Assembly: GCA_942493325.1 (NCBI GenBank)
Contig: OW818689.1
Coordinates: 1,240,001-1,304,000 of the forward strand
Origin: JAAFHB01 sp942493325
GTDB taxonomy: Bacteria; Bacteroidota; Bacteroidia; Bacteroidales; Prolixibacteraceae
Reading direction: 5' to 3'
DNA length: 64,000 bases
Both the position numbers and the translations under genes were made by a program. Shown in pieces: positions 18,003 through 27,359 of the stretch. Every line of letters starts with the position of its first letter. Positions within the stretch are counted from its first letter, which is position 1. The notes under the pieces were generated by a model. It saw only the letters and a program-made list of their open reading frames with translations. It had not been told where the DNA came from and did no database searches.

Positions 18003-18078
18003 GACAGGGTGAGTGTCCTTGATTAGAACACTCACCCTGTCACTTCTGTTTTCTGCAAACCATAAATTAAAAATGAAC
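18003..18078 (+). repeat. Hairpin direct repeat, copy 1
   Basis: Perfect 14-bp stem GACAGGGTGAGTGT / ACACTCACCCTGTC with loop CCTTGATTAGA, followed by ACTTCTGTTTTCTGCAAA and an ATTAAA...TGAAC tail. The same series recurs at 25692 in the same orientation. It lies at the 3' side of the two repeat-lipoprotein genes and may also act as a terminator. Confidence 0.8.
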
Positions 18079-18152
18079 GGTTGATGATTCAAATTGAAGA
18101 AATGATTGTTCGTGTCCTGGAAAAATCAAATTTTCTTCGCTGTGTTTAATAT

Positions 18153-21100
18153 TTAAAAAGATCGAACTGCACGTACATAGCGTACGCCGGTCTTAGCGCT
18201 ATTTGAACTCCAGCTACCATTACCAAAATTCAGCTTCCATCCATTGATAAAATTGTACTCACTTGAACACCAATAGTTATCCGGTACAAACCCACCAATT
18301 GCACCTGCATTGATGAAAAGTTTTTGTAACTCATCTTTACTTGGTAAATACCAGTCGCTGTAACCATTCAAAACTAAATCACCACAGATTCGTGTTGCTA
18401 TTCCTGCTGTTGAACAGCCAGCCATTATATCGATGGTATTTTGATTCCCCGTACCCAAAGCAGTCCCATCCGCACCGGCTATTGAGGTACCATAGCAACC
18501 CCATGCTCCATTGCTTTGGTTGCTAGGTGCAGTTATTAAGCCGTGCGTTTCTCCAACTACATATCCCGGGTCTCCAGACTGTAAAATATAGGCGATTATT
18601 CCTCCATTGTAGGATTGTCCTATTGCAAGTGCAGTTGTTGTAAAGCTCACCTGGTTGCCATAAGCTGTACCCGTACTATTTATCGCATAAGCCCTGACAT
18701 AATAAGTCGAACCAGGAATCAATCCAGCAAGTGAACTGGTGAAAACACCAGAAACCGTTCCGTCTGTAGTTTTGCTATCCGTTATGGTTGGGTTTTGACT
18801 CGTGCTCCAGCATACGCCGGAGGAAGTTACTGCTGCTCCGCCATTACCAGTGATATTTCCGCCGCTTGTTACTGTGGTAGAGGTGATGTCTGATGCGGCT
18901 GTAGTGTTCAATACTGCTACATCAACTGAAGTGGTTGTGGTTACTTCGTTTCCGTAAATAGTTCCTATACCATTTGTGGCATAAGCCCTGATATAATAAA
19001 TCGTACCAGGAGTTAATCCGGTAATTGAACTGGTGAAACTACCTGTGCCCATCCCGTTTGTGGTTTTACTGCCTGCGTTGGTGGGGTTCTGACTGGTGCT
19101 CCAGCAAACGCCACGTGCTGTAACTGTCGATCCTCCATCGCTTGTGATATTACCGCCACTTATGGCTGCGATTGAGGTAAGCCCCGTCACCGAAGAAGTC
19201 GATATCGCTGGTAAAATAGCAGTAGTAGTGGTTGTTACCTCGTTCCCATAAGCTGTTCCTATACTATTTGTGGCATAAGCCCTTACATAATAGGTTGTGC
19301 CTGGAGTCAATCCGGTAATAGAACTGGTGAAACTGCCTGTAGCCGTCCCGTTTGTGGTTTTACTGCTTGCGATGGTGGGGTTCTGACTTGTGCTCCAGCA
19401 AACGCCACGTACCGTAACTGCCGCTCCTCCGTCGCTTGTGATATTACCACCACTTGTGGCTGCATTTGAGGTAATCCCCGATACCGTACTGGTCGAAATC
19501 ACAGGTAAGATAGCAGTTGTAGTTGTAGTTATCTCGTTCCCATAAGTGGTTCCTATACTATTGGTCGCATAAGCCCTGATATAATAGATCGCACCTGGAG
19601 CCAACCCGGTTACAGAACTGGTAAAACTGCCTGAACCTGTTCCGTCATTTGTTTTGCTGTTAGTGATGGAAGGATTTGTAGTGTTACTCCAACATATCCC
19701 ACGTGCTGTGACTGCCGAACCGCCATTGCTGGTGATATTACCGCCACTGGTTACCGAGGTTGAAGTTACTGCTGAAACGGAGGTGGTGGTTAGTGTTGAT
19801 AAAACAGACGTTGTAGTAGTGATTACCTCATTTCCATATGATGTTCCAATACTATTGGTAGCATAAGCCCTGACATAGTAAGTCACCCCGGGAGATAATC
19901 CGGTAATGGAACCAGTGAAACTTCCTGAACCTGTCCCATCGGAGGTTTTGTTGTCTGCGGTGGTAGGATTCTGACTCGTGCTCCAGCAAACCCCGCGCGC
20001 TGTTACTGCTGCTCCGCCATTGCCGGTGATATTGCCTCCGCTGGTTGCAGTGGAGGAAGTGATAGCTGATATTGCGGTGGTAGATAGTATGGATAAAACA
20101 GCCGTTGTAGTAGTCATTACCTCATTTCCATATGCTGTTCCAATACTATTGGTAGCATAAGCCCTGACATAGTAAGTCACACCGGGAGACAACCCGGTAA
20201 TGGAGCCGGTGAAACTTCCTGATCCCGTTCCGTTAGGATTTTTACTGTCTGCAACGGTAGGATTCGGGCTGGTACTCCAGCATATTCCGCGGGTTGTTAT
20301 GGCCGCTCCTCCGTCGCTTGTACTATTTCCGCCGCTTGTTGCTGTTGTTGAGGTGAGTGCTGATATTGAAGTGGTAGTGATAACTGGCAAAACAGCCACA
20401 GCTATTGCGGTTACCTCATTTCCATAAACTGTCCCGATACTATTGGTGGCATAGGCCCTGATATAATAGGTCATACCAGGTGTCAATGCAGTAATGGCAC
20501 TTGTAAAAATTCCTGAACCGTTACCATCAGTTGTCTTGCTGTTGGAAGTGGTTGGATTTTGAGCTGTACCCCAACAGACTCCGCGTGCCGTAACAGTTGC
20601 ACCACCATTATTCGTGATATTACCTCCGCTGATTGCTGTAGTGGAGGTGAGCGCCGATACAGCGGTGGTAGTCATAACAGGTAAAACAGCCGTTGAAACT
20701 GCGGTTACCTGGTTTCCATAAGCTGTTCCGATGCTATTTGTGGCATAAGCCCTGACATAAAAGGTAGCACCCGGTACTAATCCTGTAATAGCACTCGTGA
20801 AGATGCCCGAACCGGTTCCGTTAGTCGATTTACTATCTGCTATAGTTGGGTTTTGGCTCGTGCTCCAGCATACTCCTCTCTCTGTTACTGATGATCCCCC
20901 GTCATTGGTAATAGTACCTCCGCTGCTGGCTGTTGTTGAGGTGATAGCCGATAGTTCTGATGTTGTCAAAACGGACATTAGCGCCAATGTTGTCAACTTT
21001 ACCTGGCTACTATACGCCGTACCAACTGAATTTAAGGCGTAGGCCCTGATATGATACGTACCACCTGGTGTCAATCCAGTGAGGGAACTGCTGAAATTTC

Positions 21101-21362
21101 CTGTACCAGAGGCGTTGGAGGTTTTGCTGTCTGCGGTTGTCGGATCTTCGTTTGCGCTCCAACAGACCCCACGAGAGGTCACAGATGCGCCACCGTCGTA
21201 AGTAACCACTCCGCCGGATGTGGCTGTGGTTGCTGTTAATTCGGTTATTGCTGCAATTGTAACGGTAGGAATAACCTTAATGACTTCTTTTTTGCAACAT
21301 AATAAAAAAGGAAGCATCAGACCGGTAAGAAGTAATGGAAAACTTAAGTAAGTGGACTTCAT
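18153..21362 (-). CDS. Surface lipoprotein: nine 98-residue repeats plus DUF1566-like head
   Basis: 1069 residues. The hydrophobic N-terminus ends in a lipobox-like LPFLLC, so it is probably a lipid-anchored envelope protein. Residues about 33-912 are nine tandem copies of a 98-residue fibronectin-III-like beta module, each with TSGGxIT.DGG, RGVCWS (one cysteine) and YYIRAYATNSIGTAYGNxV. The final 157 residues form a separate head: GGIIAYILQSGDPGYVVGE, GYSDWYLPSKDELQKLF, YWCSSE and GVRYVRAVRSF, matching the DUF1566/Lcl C-terminal type, a fold related to C-type-lectin-like and sulfatase-modifying domains. A stalk presenting a binding head outside the cell is the natural reading. It shares its stalk type, but not its head, with the next gene upstream, 87 bp away. 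Confidence 0.82.
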   Translation of the reverse strand: MKSTYLSFPLLLTGLMLPFLLCCKKEVIKVIPTVTIAAITELTATTATSGGVVTYDGGASVTSRGVCWSANEDPTTADSKTSNASGTGNFSSSLTGLTPGGTYHIRAYALNSVGTAYSSQVKLTTLALMSVLTTSELSAITSTTASSGGTITNDGGSSVTERGVCWSTSQNPTIADSKSTNGTGSGIFTSAITGLVPGATFYVRAYATNSIGTAYGNQVTAVSTAVLPVMTTTAVSALTSTTAISGGNITNNGGATVTARGVCWGTAQNPTTSNSKTTDGNGSGIFTSAITALTPGMTYYIRAYATNSIGTVYGNEVTAIAVAVLPVITTTSISALTSTTATSGGNSTSDGGAAITTRGICWSTSPNPTVADSKNPNGTGSGSFTGSITGLSPGVTYYVRAYATNSIGTAYGNEVMTTTTAVLSILSTTAISAITSSTATSGGNITGNGGAAVTARGVCWSTSQNPTTADNKTSDGTGSGSFTGSITGLSPGVTYYVRAYATNSIGTSYGNEVITTTTSVLSTLTTTSVSAVTSTSVTSGGNITSNGGSAVTARGICWSNTTNPSITNSKTNDGTGSGSFTSSVTGLAPGAIYYIRAYATNSIGTTYGNEITTTTTAILPVISTSTVSGITSNAATSGGNITSDGGAAVTVRGVCWSTSQNPTIASSKTTNGTATGSFTSSITGLTPGTTYYVRAYATNSIGTAYGNEVTTTTTAILPAISTSSVTGLTSIAAISGGNITSDGGSTVTARGVCWSTSQNPTNAGSKTTNGMGTGSFTSSITGLTPGTIYYIRAYATNGIGTIYGNEVTTTTSVDVAVLNTTAASDITSTTVTSGGNITGNGGAAVTSSGVCWSTSQNPTITDSKTTDGTVSGVFTSSLAGLIPGSTYYVRAYAINSTGTAYGNQVSFTTTALAIGQSYNGGIIAYILQSGDPGYVVGETHGLITAPSNQSNGAWGCYGTSIAGADGTALGTGNQNTIDIMAGCSTAGIATRICGDLVLNGYSDWYLPSKDELQKLFINAGAIGGFVPDNYWCSSEYNFINGWKLNFGNGSWSSNSAKTGVRYVRAVRSF
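18627..21280 (-). repeat. Nine tandem 294-bp coding repeats
   Basis: The period is exactly 294 bp where checked; for example GCATAAGCCCTGACATA-type segments begin at 19861, 20155 and 20449. The repeats encode the stalk of the DUF1566-headed lipoprotein. High similarity between copies makes them prone to recombination and copy-number change. Confidence 0.88.
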
Positions 21363-21380
21363 GGCTTCGGATGATTTAGA

Positions 21381-21404
21381 TGAGTTAATGAGTTAAGGAG
21401 TTAA
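21381..21404 (-). repeat. Three 8-bp repeats upstream of the lipoprotein start
   Basis: TGAGTTAA, TGAGTTAA and GGAGTTAA in direct tandem, 19-42 bp upstream of the ATG. Short tandem repeats here could alter promoter or ribosome-site spacing by slippage. Confidence 0.6.
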
Positions 21405-21449
21405 ATTTTTGTGATAAAAAAGTTATGATATGATTATTTAAAGATTAGA

Positions 21450-24400
21450 TTAATCCCGCAAACAGCGAACAGAAAACCCATTATTCTTATAGTAGCTGCT
21501 TTTAGTCACATAGATTTGCAGGTCGTACAAGCGCCGAAACCAGGCATCAGAAGAAGAGTACTCTGTCGAAGACCACCAGTATCCGATGTATTCAAGGCCG
21601 GTGAATGTTCCATCGTATTCATGGAAGCCACCGGGAAAGCCAGTAAAGCCACTGCTGTTGGTTGCCCCTGTATTAGGACTTAACCAATAATTTATTCCGG
21701 CAGACTTCATTTTACCTCCTGCAACGCTTTCTCCACCAAGAAATGATGTCAAGGTTGTCCATTCACCATCAGCAGGGACATGCCATCCGGCCGGGCATAC
21801 TCCCCTGCTGTCGGTTGCAGCATACCATGTATATAGCCTGCCCCAATAAGTTACATTACTCTCATCGCCATTATATGCCCATTGATATTTTGGTCCGTTC
21901 TGGGCAAATATATCTAATGTGGCGGGAGCTGTTGTTCCTATTAAATCGCCATTGCGATACCTGGTAGTTTTGAGGTCTTCAGTCAACCACACCTGAGTGC
22001 CAATAGTAACAGAATGATAAACATTTCCATCAATATCGGGTATGGATAAACTACCCGCAGGCAATGTCAAAATCGTATTTTGTGTTCCATAAACTGTTCC
22101 TGCACTGTTTGTTGCATAGACCCTCAAATAATAGGTAGTATTGGCCGAAAGTCCGCTAAGGCTGCTGGTAAAACTTCCCGTTCCTGTGCCATCTGTTGTT
22201 TTTGAATTCGCTGTGGTTGGATTTGTTGAAGTGTTCCAACAGACACCGCGTGCCGTTACTGCTGATCCACCATCGTTCGTGACATTCCCCCCGCTTGATG
22301 CTGATGTCGTATAGATGGCCGAAGCAGTTACTGTGGAAATTGTTGGCAAAACAACCGTCATTTGCAAAGTCGTTTGGTTCCCATATGCTGTTCCGTTACT
22401 GTTGATGGCATATGCCCTTAAATAATAGGTCGTGCCGGGAGATAATCCTGTAATGGCGCTGACGAAACTTCCAATACCAGTACCGTCAGTAGTTTTGCTG
22501 CCGGTAATTGACGGATTTTGAGAGGTCCCCCAACAAACACCCCGGGCAGTTATTGCAGATCCCCCATCGCTTGTAATATTGCCGCCACATGTCGCTGTGT
22601 TTGCAGAAATGACCGATGCAGCAGTTGTGGTTAACGAAGGTAAAGAAGCACTGGCAGAGGTGGTTAACTCGTTCCCGTAAGCAGTTCCGATACTGTTTGT
22701 TGCGTAGGCCCTTATGTAATAGGTCGTACCCGGGATTAATCCGCTAATCGAACTGGCGAAACTGCCTGCGCCAGAGCCATCTGTTGTTTTATTACTGGCA
22801 GTGGTCGGATTCTGAGACGTGCTCCAGCAAACTCCTCTGACTGTTACTGCCGCACCACCGTCGCTGGTAATATTACCGCCGCTTATTGCAGAAGTTGAGG
22901 TGAGGCTAGTCACCGCTGTTGACGTTATCGAAGGTAATATAGCTGTGGTAGTTAAAGTTACCTGGTTTCCATAAGCTGTTCCGATACTATTAGTTGCATA
23001 GGCTTTGATATAATAAACGGTCCCCGGATTTAATTCCGTAACAGAACTGGTAAAACTGCCTGAGCCCGTAGCATTGGTAGTTTTTGAATTGTCCGTTGTA
23101 GGATTTGCAGATGTACTCCAGCAAACACCGCGGGCAGTCACTGCTGATCCTCCGTCGCTTGTGATATTACCCCCGCATATTACAGAGGTTGAGGTGATTG
23201 ATGTCGAGGCTGTAGTGGTTAGCGCTGGTAAAGTTACGGCAGCGGTCATGGTTTCCTGATTCCCATAACCTGTTCCAATACCATTGGTGGCGTAAGCCCT
23301 GATGTAATAAGATGCACCGGGGGTCAATCCTGTCAAAAAACTGATAAAACTGCCTGAGCCTGTTCCATCAGTTGTTTTATTGCCTGCGATGGTAGGATTT
23401 GGGGAGGTACTCCAGCAAACCCCACGTGTTGTAACTGCCGCACCGCCGTCACTTGTTATATTACCACCGCTGGCGGCGGCCATTGAAGTGATGCCTGACA
23501 CGATCGTGGTCGTTAGTGCAGGTAAAATTGCGGCGGTGTTTTTGGTTACCTGGTCTCCATAAGCCGTACCAACACTGTTGATGGCATAAGCCCTGATATA
23601 ATAGGTCGAGCCAGGTGCCAATCCTGTTATGGAACTGGTGAAACTGCCTGATCCTGTCCCATCTGAAGTTTTGTTGTCTGCAATGGTAGGATTCTGATTC
23701 AGGCTCCAGCAAACCCCACGTGCAGTAACTGCTGAACCACCATTGCTGATAATATTACCGCCGCAGGTGGCTGTGGTTGCAGTTATGTTTGTCACTGACG
23801 AGGTGGCCAGTAAGGGTAAAACAGACAGGACCGTAGTCGTCACCTCGTTCCCATAAGCGGTTCCAATGCTATTGGTGGCATAAGCCCTGATGTAGTAAGT
23901 CACACCAGGTGTCAATCCGGTAATAGAACTGGTAAAATTGCCTGATCCTGCCCCGTCGGCTGTAATAACATCAGCAATTGTCGGATTTGGCTTTGTGCTC
24001 AGGCATATGCCGCGGGCGTTTACTGCCGCTCCTCCGTCGCTTATGATATTACCTCCACTTGTGGCTGCATTTGAGGTAAGCGCCGATACAGCCGAGGTCG
24101 TCATAACGGGTAAAATAGCCGCTGCCGCTGCCGTTACCTGGTTTCCATAGACGGTTCCAATACTATTTGTGGCATAAGCCCTGATATAATAGGTCGAACC
24201 AGGTGACAATCCGGAAATAGAACCGGTGAAACTGCCTGAACCTGAGCCATCGGTTGTTTTATTATCTGCGACAGTTGGATTCTGATTCAGGCTCCAGCAT
24301 ATTCCGCGGGCAGTTACTGCGGATCCGCCATCGTTGGTAATATTTCCGCCGCTTGTTGCTGTGGTGGAGGTGAGCGCCGATACAGCAGTGGTAGTCATAA

Positions 24401-25085
24401 CGGGTAAAACAGCCATTGCAACTACGGTTACCTGGTTTCCATAAGCTGTTCCGATGCTATTTGTGGCATATGCCCTGATATAAAAGATAGCTCCCGGGAA
24501 TAATCCTGTTATAGCACTCGTAAAGCTGCCCGAACCTGTTCCATTTGTGGTTTTACTGTCAGTTATTGTTGGGTTCTGGCTTGTGCTCCAGCACACTCCT
24601 CTGGCTGTTACTGATGATCCCCCGTCATTTGTAAGAGTACCCCCGCTATTAGCTGTTGTTGAAGTGATAGCCGATAGTTCTGTCGTGGTCACAACGGGCA
24701 TTAGCGCCAATGTCGTAAAAGTGGCCTGGCTACTATAAGCCGTCCCCACTGAATTTAAGGCATAGGCCCTGATATAATACGTTCCACCTGGTGTCAATCC
24801 TGTGATGGAACTGGTGAAATTACCAGTACCTGAGGCGTTGGAGGTTTTGCTGTCAGAGGTTGTCGGGTTCTGGCTTGTACTCCAGCAAACGCCACGAGAT
24901 GTCACAGCAGCACCACCATCGGTGGCAATTTCTCCACCTGAAGTGGCTGTGGTTGAAGTGAGATTAGAAACTGTTGCAATTATAACTGTAGGAGCTGTTT
25001 TAATAGCATCTTTTGTGCAATAAAACAATGTAGGAAACAGCAGCCAAGAGAGAAGTATGAAGTAAATTGCGGATTTAGTTTTCAT
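21450..25085 (-). CDS. Surface lipoprotein: ten 98-residue repeats plus FISUMP head
   Basis: 1211 residues. N-terminal hydrophobic segment with lipobox-like LFYC. Residues about 32-1010 contain ten copies of the same fibronectin-III-like 98-residue module as the neighbouring lipoprotein (TSGGNIT.DGG, RGVCWSTS, YYIRAYATNSIGTAYGN). The last 201 residues are a Fibrobacter succinogenes major paralogous (FISUMP) domain: DIDGNVYHSVTIGTQVW, TEDLKTTRYRNGDLI, GRLYTWYAATDSRGVCPAGW, YWWSSTEYSS and GFSVRCLRD. FISUMP domains occur on surface proteins and are thought to bind extracellular ligands; no ligand is known here. It is the upstream member of the tandem pair. Confidence 0.83.
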   Translation of the reverse strand: MKTKSAIYFILLSWLLFPTLFYCTKDAIKTAPTVIIATVSNLTSTTATSGGEIATDGGAAVTSRGVCWSTSQNPTTSDSKTSNASGTGNFTSSITGLTPGGTYYIRAYALNSVGTAYSSQATFTTLALMPVVTTTELSAITSTTANSGGTLTNDGGSSVTARGVCWSTSQNPTITDSKTTNGTGSGSFTSAITGLFPGAIFYIRAYATNSIGTAYGNQVTVVAMAVLPVMTTTAVSALTSTTATSGGNITNDGGSAVTARGICWSLNQNPTVADNKTTDGSGSGSFTGSISGLSPGSTYYIRAYATNSIGTVYGNQVTAAAAAILPVMTTSAVSALTSNAATSGGNIISDGGAAVNARGICLSTKPNPTIADVITADGAGSGNFTSSITGLTPGVTYYIRAYATNSIGTAYGNEVTTTVLSVLPLLATSSVTNITATTATCGGNIISNGGSAVTARGVCWSLNQNPTIADNKTSDGTGSGSFTSSITGLAPGSTYYIRAYAINSVGTAYGDQVTKNTAAILPALTTTIVSGITSMAAASGGNITSDGGAAVTTRGVCWSTSPNPTIAGNKTTDGTGSGSFISFLTGLTPGASYYIRAYATNGIGTGYGNQETMTAAVTLPALTTTASTSITSTSVICGGNITSDGGSAVTARGVCWSTSANPTTDNSKTTNATGSGSFTSSVTELNPGTVYYIKAYATNSIGTAYGNQVTLTTTAILPSITSTAVTSLTSTSAISGGNITSDGGAAVTVRGVCWSTSQNPTTASNKTTDGSGAGSFASSISGLIPGTTYYIRAYATNSIGTAYGNELTTSASASLPSLTTTAASVISANTATCGGNITSDGGSAITARGVCWGTSQNPSITGSKTTDGTGIGSFVSAITGLSPGTTYYLRAYAINSNGTAYGNQTTLQMTVVLPTISTVTASAIYTTSASSGGNVTNDGGSAVTARGVCWNTSTNPTTANSKTTDGTGTGSFTSSLSGLSANTTYYLRVYATNSAGTVYGTQNTILTLPAGSLSIPDIDGNVYHSVTIGTQVWLTEDLKTTRYRNGDLIGTTAPATLDIFAQNGPKYQWAYNGDESNVTYWGRLYTWYAATDSRGVCPAGWHVPADGEWTTLTSFLGGESVAGGKMKSAGINYWLSPNTGATNSSGFTGFPGGFHEYDGTFTGLEYIGYWWSSTEYSSSDAWFRRLYDLQIYVTKSSYYKNNGFSVRCLRD
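22056..24992 (-). repeat. Ten tandem 294-bp coding repeats
   Basis: Same 98-codon unit as in the downstream lipoprotein gene. The first copies of the two genes (nearest the N-terminus) are especially alike, including LALMxVxTTxLSAITSTTA, which points to duplication of the whole gene followed by head exchange. Confidence 0.88.
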
Positions 25086-25691
25086 AAATCAGAGTGTTTA
25101 AAAAAAATATTTTCAAGGACTTAATTCATAAGTTTTAGATTTGTAAATCTATTAATAAAATTTCTATTTGGTTTAGAAAATATTAGCTTTAATAACATGT
25201 TATTTAGCTATTGTAAACGGAATATCACCGATCCGTGTTTTAGATTGGAAAAATATTGATTTTTTTGCAAAAAGTGTAGCAGATTCGGTAATAAGTGTAT
25301 GTTATGTTATGAATTTTTCATGCCCTGTGAATCAGTAAAACCAGAATTTCTTTGTTTGTCAGCAATTCTTGTTTGCTTTTTGATACCAGTCTGAATTTTC
25401 ATATCCGCTATACGTGGGAAAAATATAAATACACTTCATATGCTTTGAATATTGAAATATTTTTAATAAAATTCTCCTTAACTTTTAAAATGCATCAGAT
25501 TCTATATGGGTTTTGTAAGGATGAGTCCTGGGAGTATAAGGATTTTATAAAGATGATGGTTTATAGGATAAGGTTATCAGGCATTCTCCAACGTTGAAGT
25601 GGTTTCTTCAGTCTTTGAAGATTTCGATGCTTTGACTGGCTAACGATGCATAGTCGGGAGCGATGCACCGTACAGTGGTAGTGGCAGCAGA
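25086..25691. other. AT-rich upstream region of the lipoprotein pair
   Basis: About 600 bp without a convincing gene. It must hold the promoter for the FISUMP-headed lipoprotein, but no clean TAnnTTTG box was found on the minus strand. A short open frame around 25352-25597 has no start signal or recognisable protein. Confidence 0.45.
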
Positions 25692-25764
25692 CCGGGTGAG
25701 TGTCCTTGATTTGAACACTCACCCGGACTTCTGTTTTCTGCAAAATCATTGAATTAAAGGTGAA
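25692..25764 (+). repeat. Hairpin direct repeat, copy 2
   Basis: Perfect 12-bp stem CCGGGTGAGTGT / ACACTCACCCGG with loop CCTTGATTTGA, then ACTTCTGTTTTCTGCAAA and a related ATTAAA...TGAAC tail, as in copy 1. A base pair that is A:T in copy 1 is C:G here, a compensatory change showing the hairpin itself is maintained. It lies just past the stop of the AIM24 gene. Confidence 0.8.
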
Positions 25765-25772
25765 CTAAATCA

Positions 25773-26543
25773 CTAACGTTCAAAAATAGAATTCAGAATT
25801 CCACCACTCCCCTCTTTACGACTGTTCGGACCAAAAGAACTTAACTGTGCAACTAATTTACGGATCGGCATCGACTGTAACCATACTCTTCCGGTTCCGC
25901 GCAAGGTGGCCAGAAACAATCCTTCACCCCCAAACACCATCGACCGTAAATTGCCTGCCTGCTGAATATCAAAGTCGATCGTCTGTTCGAAAGCCACAAC
26001 ACAACCGGTATCGACCCGTAAAGTTTCGTTGTTCAGCCGGCGCATAATGACCGTACCTCCCGCATGAATGAAGGCCTTGCCATTACCGGTAAGTTGTTGA
26101 AGAATAAAACCTTCGCCTCCAAAAAAACCTGCACCAATTTTCTTGTTGAACCGCATGGTTATTTTGGTTCCCAAAGCGGCGCACAAAAAGGCATCTTTCT
26201 GAACAATAATTGTTCCGCCAATCTGTTGCAGGTCGACAGGGATAATCGTTCCAGGATATGGAGCTGAAAAAGCAACATGTTTTTTGCCATATCCACGGTT
26301 GGTGAAATGGGTCAGGAAGAGCGATTCACCTGTTATAATCCGTGAACCGGCTGATAATAATTTATCAAAAAAACCGGCTCCGGGATTCGTTCCGTCACCC
26401 ATTTTTGATTCAAAAGCAATACCTTCCTCCATATAAAGCATCGCGCCCGCCTCGGCAATAACGGTTTCGTTCGGATCGAGTTCAACTTCTACCAGCTGGA
26501 CATCATGTCCAATGATTTTGTAATCTATTTCGTGTGATTCCAT
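25773..26543 (-). CDS. AIM24/TIGR00266 family protein
   Basis: 256 residues of the TIGR00266 (AIM24-like) family, recognised by the repeated beta-prism pattern: VEVELDPNETVIAEAGAMLYM near the start, RIITGESLFLTHFTN, FAAL-like KDAFLCAALGTKITM, and GGEGLFLATLRGTGRVWLQSMP near the end. The ending GSGGILNSIFER matches family members. Bacterial homologues are cytosolic trimers of unknown function; yeast Aim24 affects mitochondrial membrane organisation. It stands between the hairpin repeat and a short decayed fragment and shows no operon partner. Confidence 0.87.
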   Translation of the reverse strand: MESHEIDYKIIGHDVQLVEVELDPNETVIAEAGAMLYMEEGIAFESKMGDGTNPGAGFFDKLLSAGSRIITGESLFLTHFTNRGYGKKHVAFSAPYPGTIIPVDLQQIGGTIIVQKDAFLCAALGTKITMRFNKKIGAGFFGGEGFILQQLTGNGKAFIHAGGTVIMRRLNNETLRVDTGCVVAFEQTIDFDIQQAGNLRSMVFGGEGLFLATLRGTGRVWLQSMPIRKLVAQLSSFGPNSRKEGSGGILNSIFER

Positions 26544-26573
26544 AAAATGAGTTTTATATTTCTGAAAGTAAAA

Positions 26574-26717
26574 TTAATAATAATTGAGACTGTATAAGTC
26601 CCGATTTTTAACTGTTGAAAAACATTTCGACCTAAAAGTTGCCCGTAGAGCATTAAGTATTATAAAAATATCCTGATCTTCAACCTGATAAACTAAACGA
26701 TTAGAACCAATTAGTTC
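26574..26717 (-). pseudogene. Possible RelE/ParE-like toxin C-terminal fragment
   Basis: The minus-strand translation reads ELIGSNRLVYQVEDQDIFII then LNALRATF and runs on to a TAA at 26574. The pattern (RxVYxVxDxxIxI) is that of the last strands of RelE/ParE/YoeB toxins. A stop lies three codons upstream of the matching part and no start or catalytic part is present. No antitoxin was seen. The match is short, so this is a tentative call. Confidence 0.33.
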
Positions 26718-26805
26718 GCACGATCATGCCAGCTGCAAGTTGCCAAAAGCCAGCTGCTTACATAAATAATTAAAAAGCAGTTTGCAAATTTACCCATACA
26801 ATCCA

Positions 26806-27279
26806 TCATAGAACCGCATGTTTTTTAAATATCCACTCTTTATTGCAATCGAAACATTTAAAAGATGATTTTAATAACGGCACTGCACTTCCAGTTAAAG
26901 TCATCAGGTTTATGACTGCAAAAACAATGGCAGTCAGTCCACCCGCTTTTTTAACAACGGTAATATTATCAGAACTACAGAACGGGCAGATTTTCTTATT
27001 TGTGGTTTTGTCTGTAAGTACAACTTCAGTTTCAGACTCACTCCTACAATCCTCATCTGTCAGATACCCCCCTTTTTTGAGCAACTGTATCCCGTTTTCA
27101 AAATCAGAATTTCTGACCAGGAGTTTTACGCCGCCTATTGCGCCCGAATAGAAATTGGCAACCTGGGCGGTTAGCTCATCGTGCATTACTGTTTCAATTC
27201 CGTTCGACTCCAGGTAGCCCTTAACAAGATGAGCTTCATGCGGATAGTTAAATGTGATCAATACCGGCCAGTTTCCCAT
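26806..27279 (-). CDS. DUF2007 protein with C-terminal zinc ribbon
   Basis: 157 residues. The N-terminal 70 residues match DUF2007 (VLITFNYPHEAHLVKGYLES, NGIETVMHDELT, GGVKLLVRNSDFENGIQLL), a small domain seen in putative signal-transducing proteins. After a charged linker come two CxxC pairs, CPFC and CFDC, which could form one zinc ribbon. Between them lies a hydrophobic stretch (GGLTAIVFAVINLMTLTGSAV) that could cross the membrane, splitting the ribbon or anchoring the protein. The function is unknown. It is 80 bp downstream of the amino-acid permease gene on the same strand. Confidence 0.78.
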   Translation of the reverse strand: MGNWPVLITFNYPHEAHLVKGYLESNGIETVMHDELTAQVANFYSGAIGGVKLLVRNSDFENGIQLLKKGGYLTDEDCRSESETEVVLTDKTTNKKICPFCSSDNITVVKKAGGLTAIVFAVINLMTLTGSAVPLLKSSFKCFDCNKEWIFKKHAVL

Positions 27280-27359
27280 ACATATTATGTTTTAATAAAA
27301 GGCTTTTCATTAGTTTAATCGAACGCAAGATAAATATTCCTAAACTATAAAACAATATG

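Noticed and set aside
19654..21239. Series of plus-strand open frames inside the repeat lipoprotein genes (also within 23074-25023)
   Set aside because: They recur with the 294-bp period and are antisense shadows of the repeats; no start signals or known products.
18627..24992. Regular repeats considered as a CRISPR-like or satellite array
   Set aside because: The period is a multiple of three, the repeats are coding with conserved protein motifs, and there are no spacers.
25352..25597. 81-codon plus-strand frame in the region upstream of the FISUMP lipoprotein
   Set aside because: AT-rich, no ribosome site, composition like non-coding DNA, no recognisable motif.
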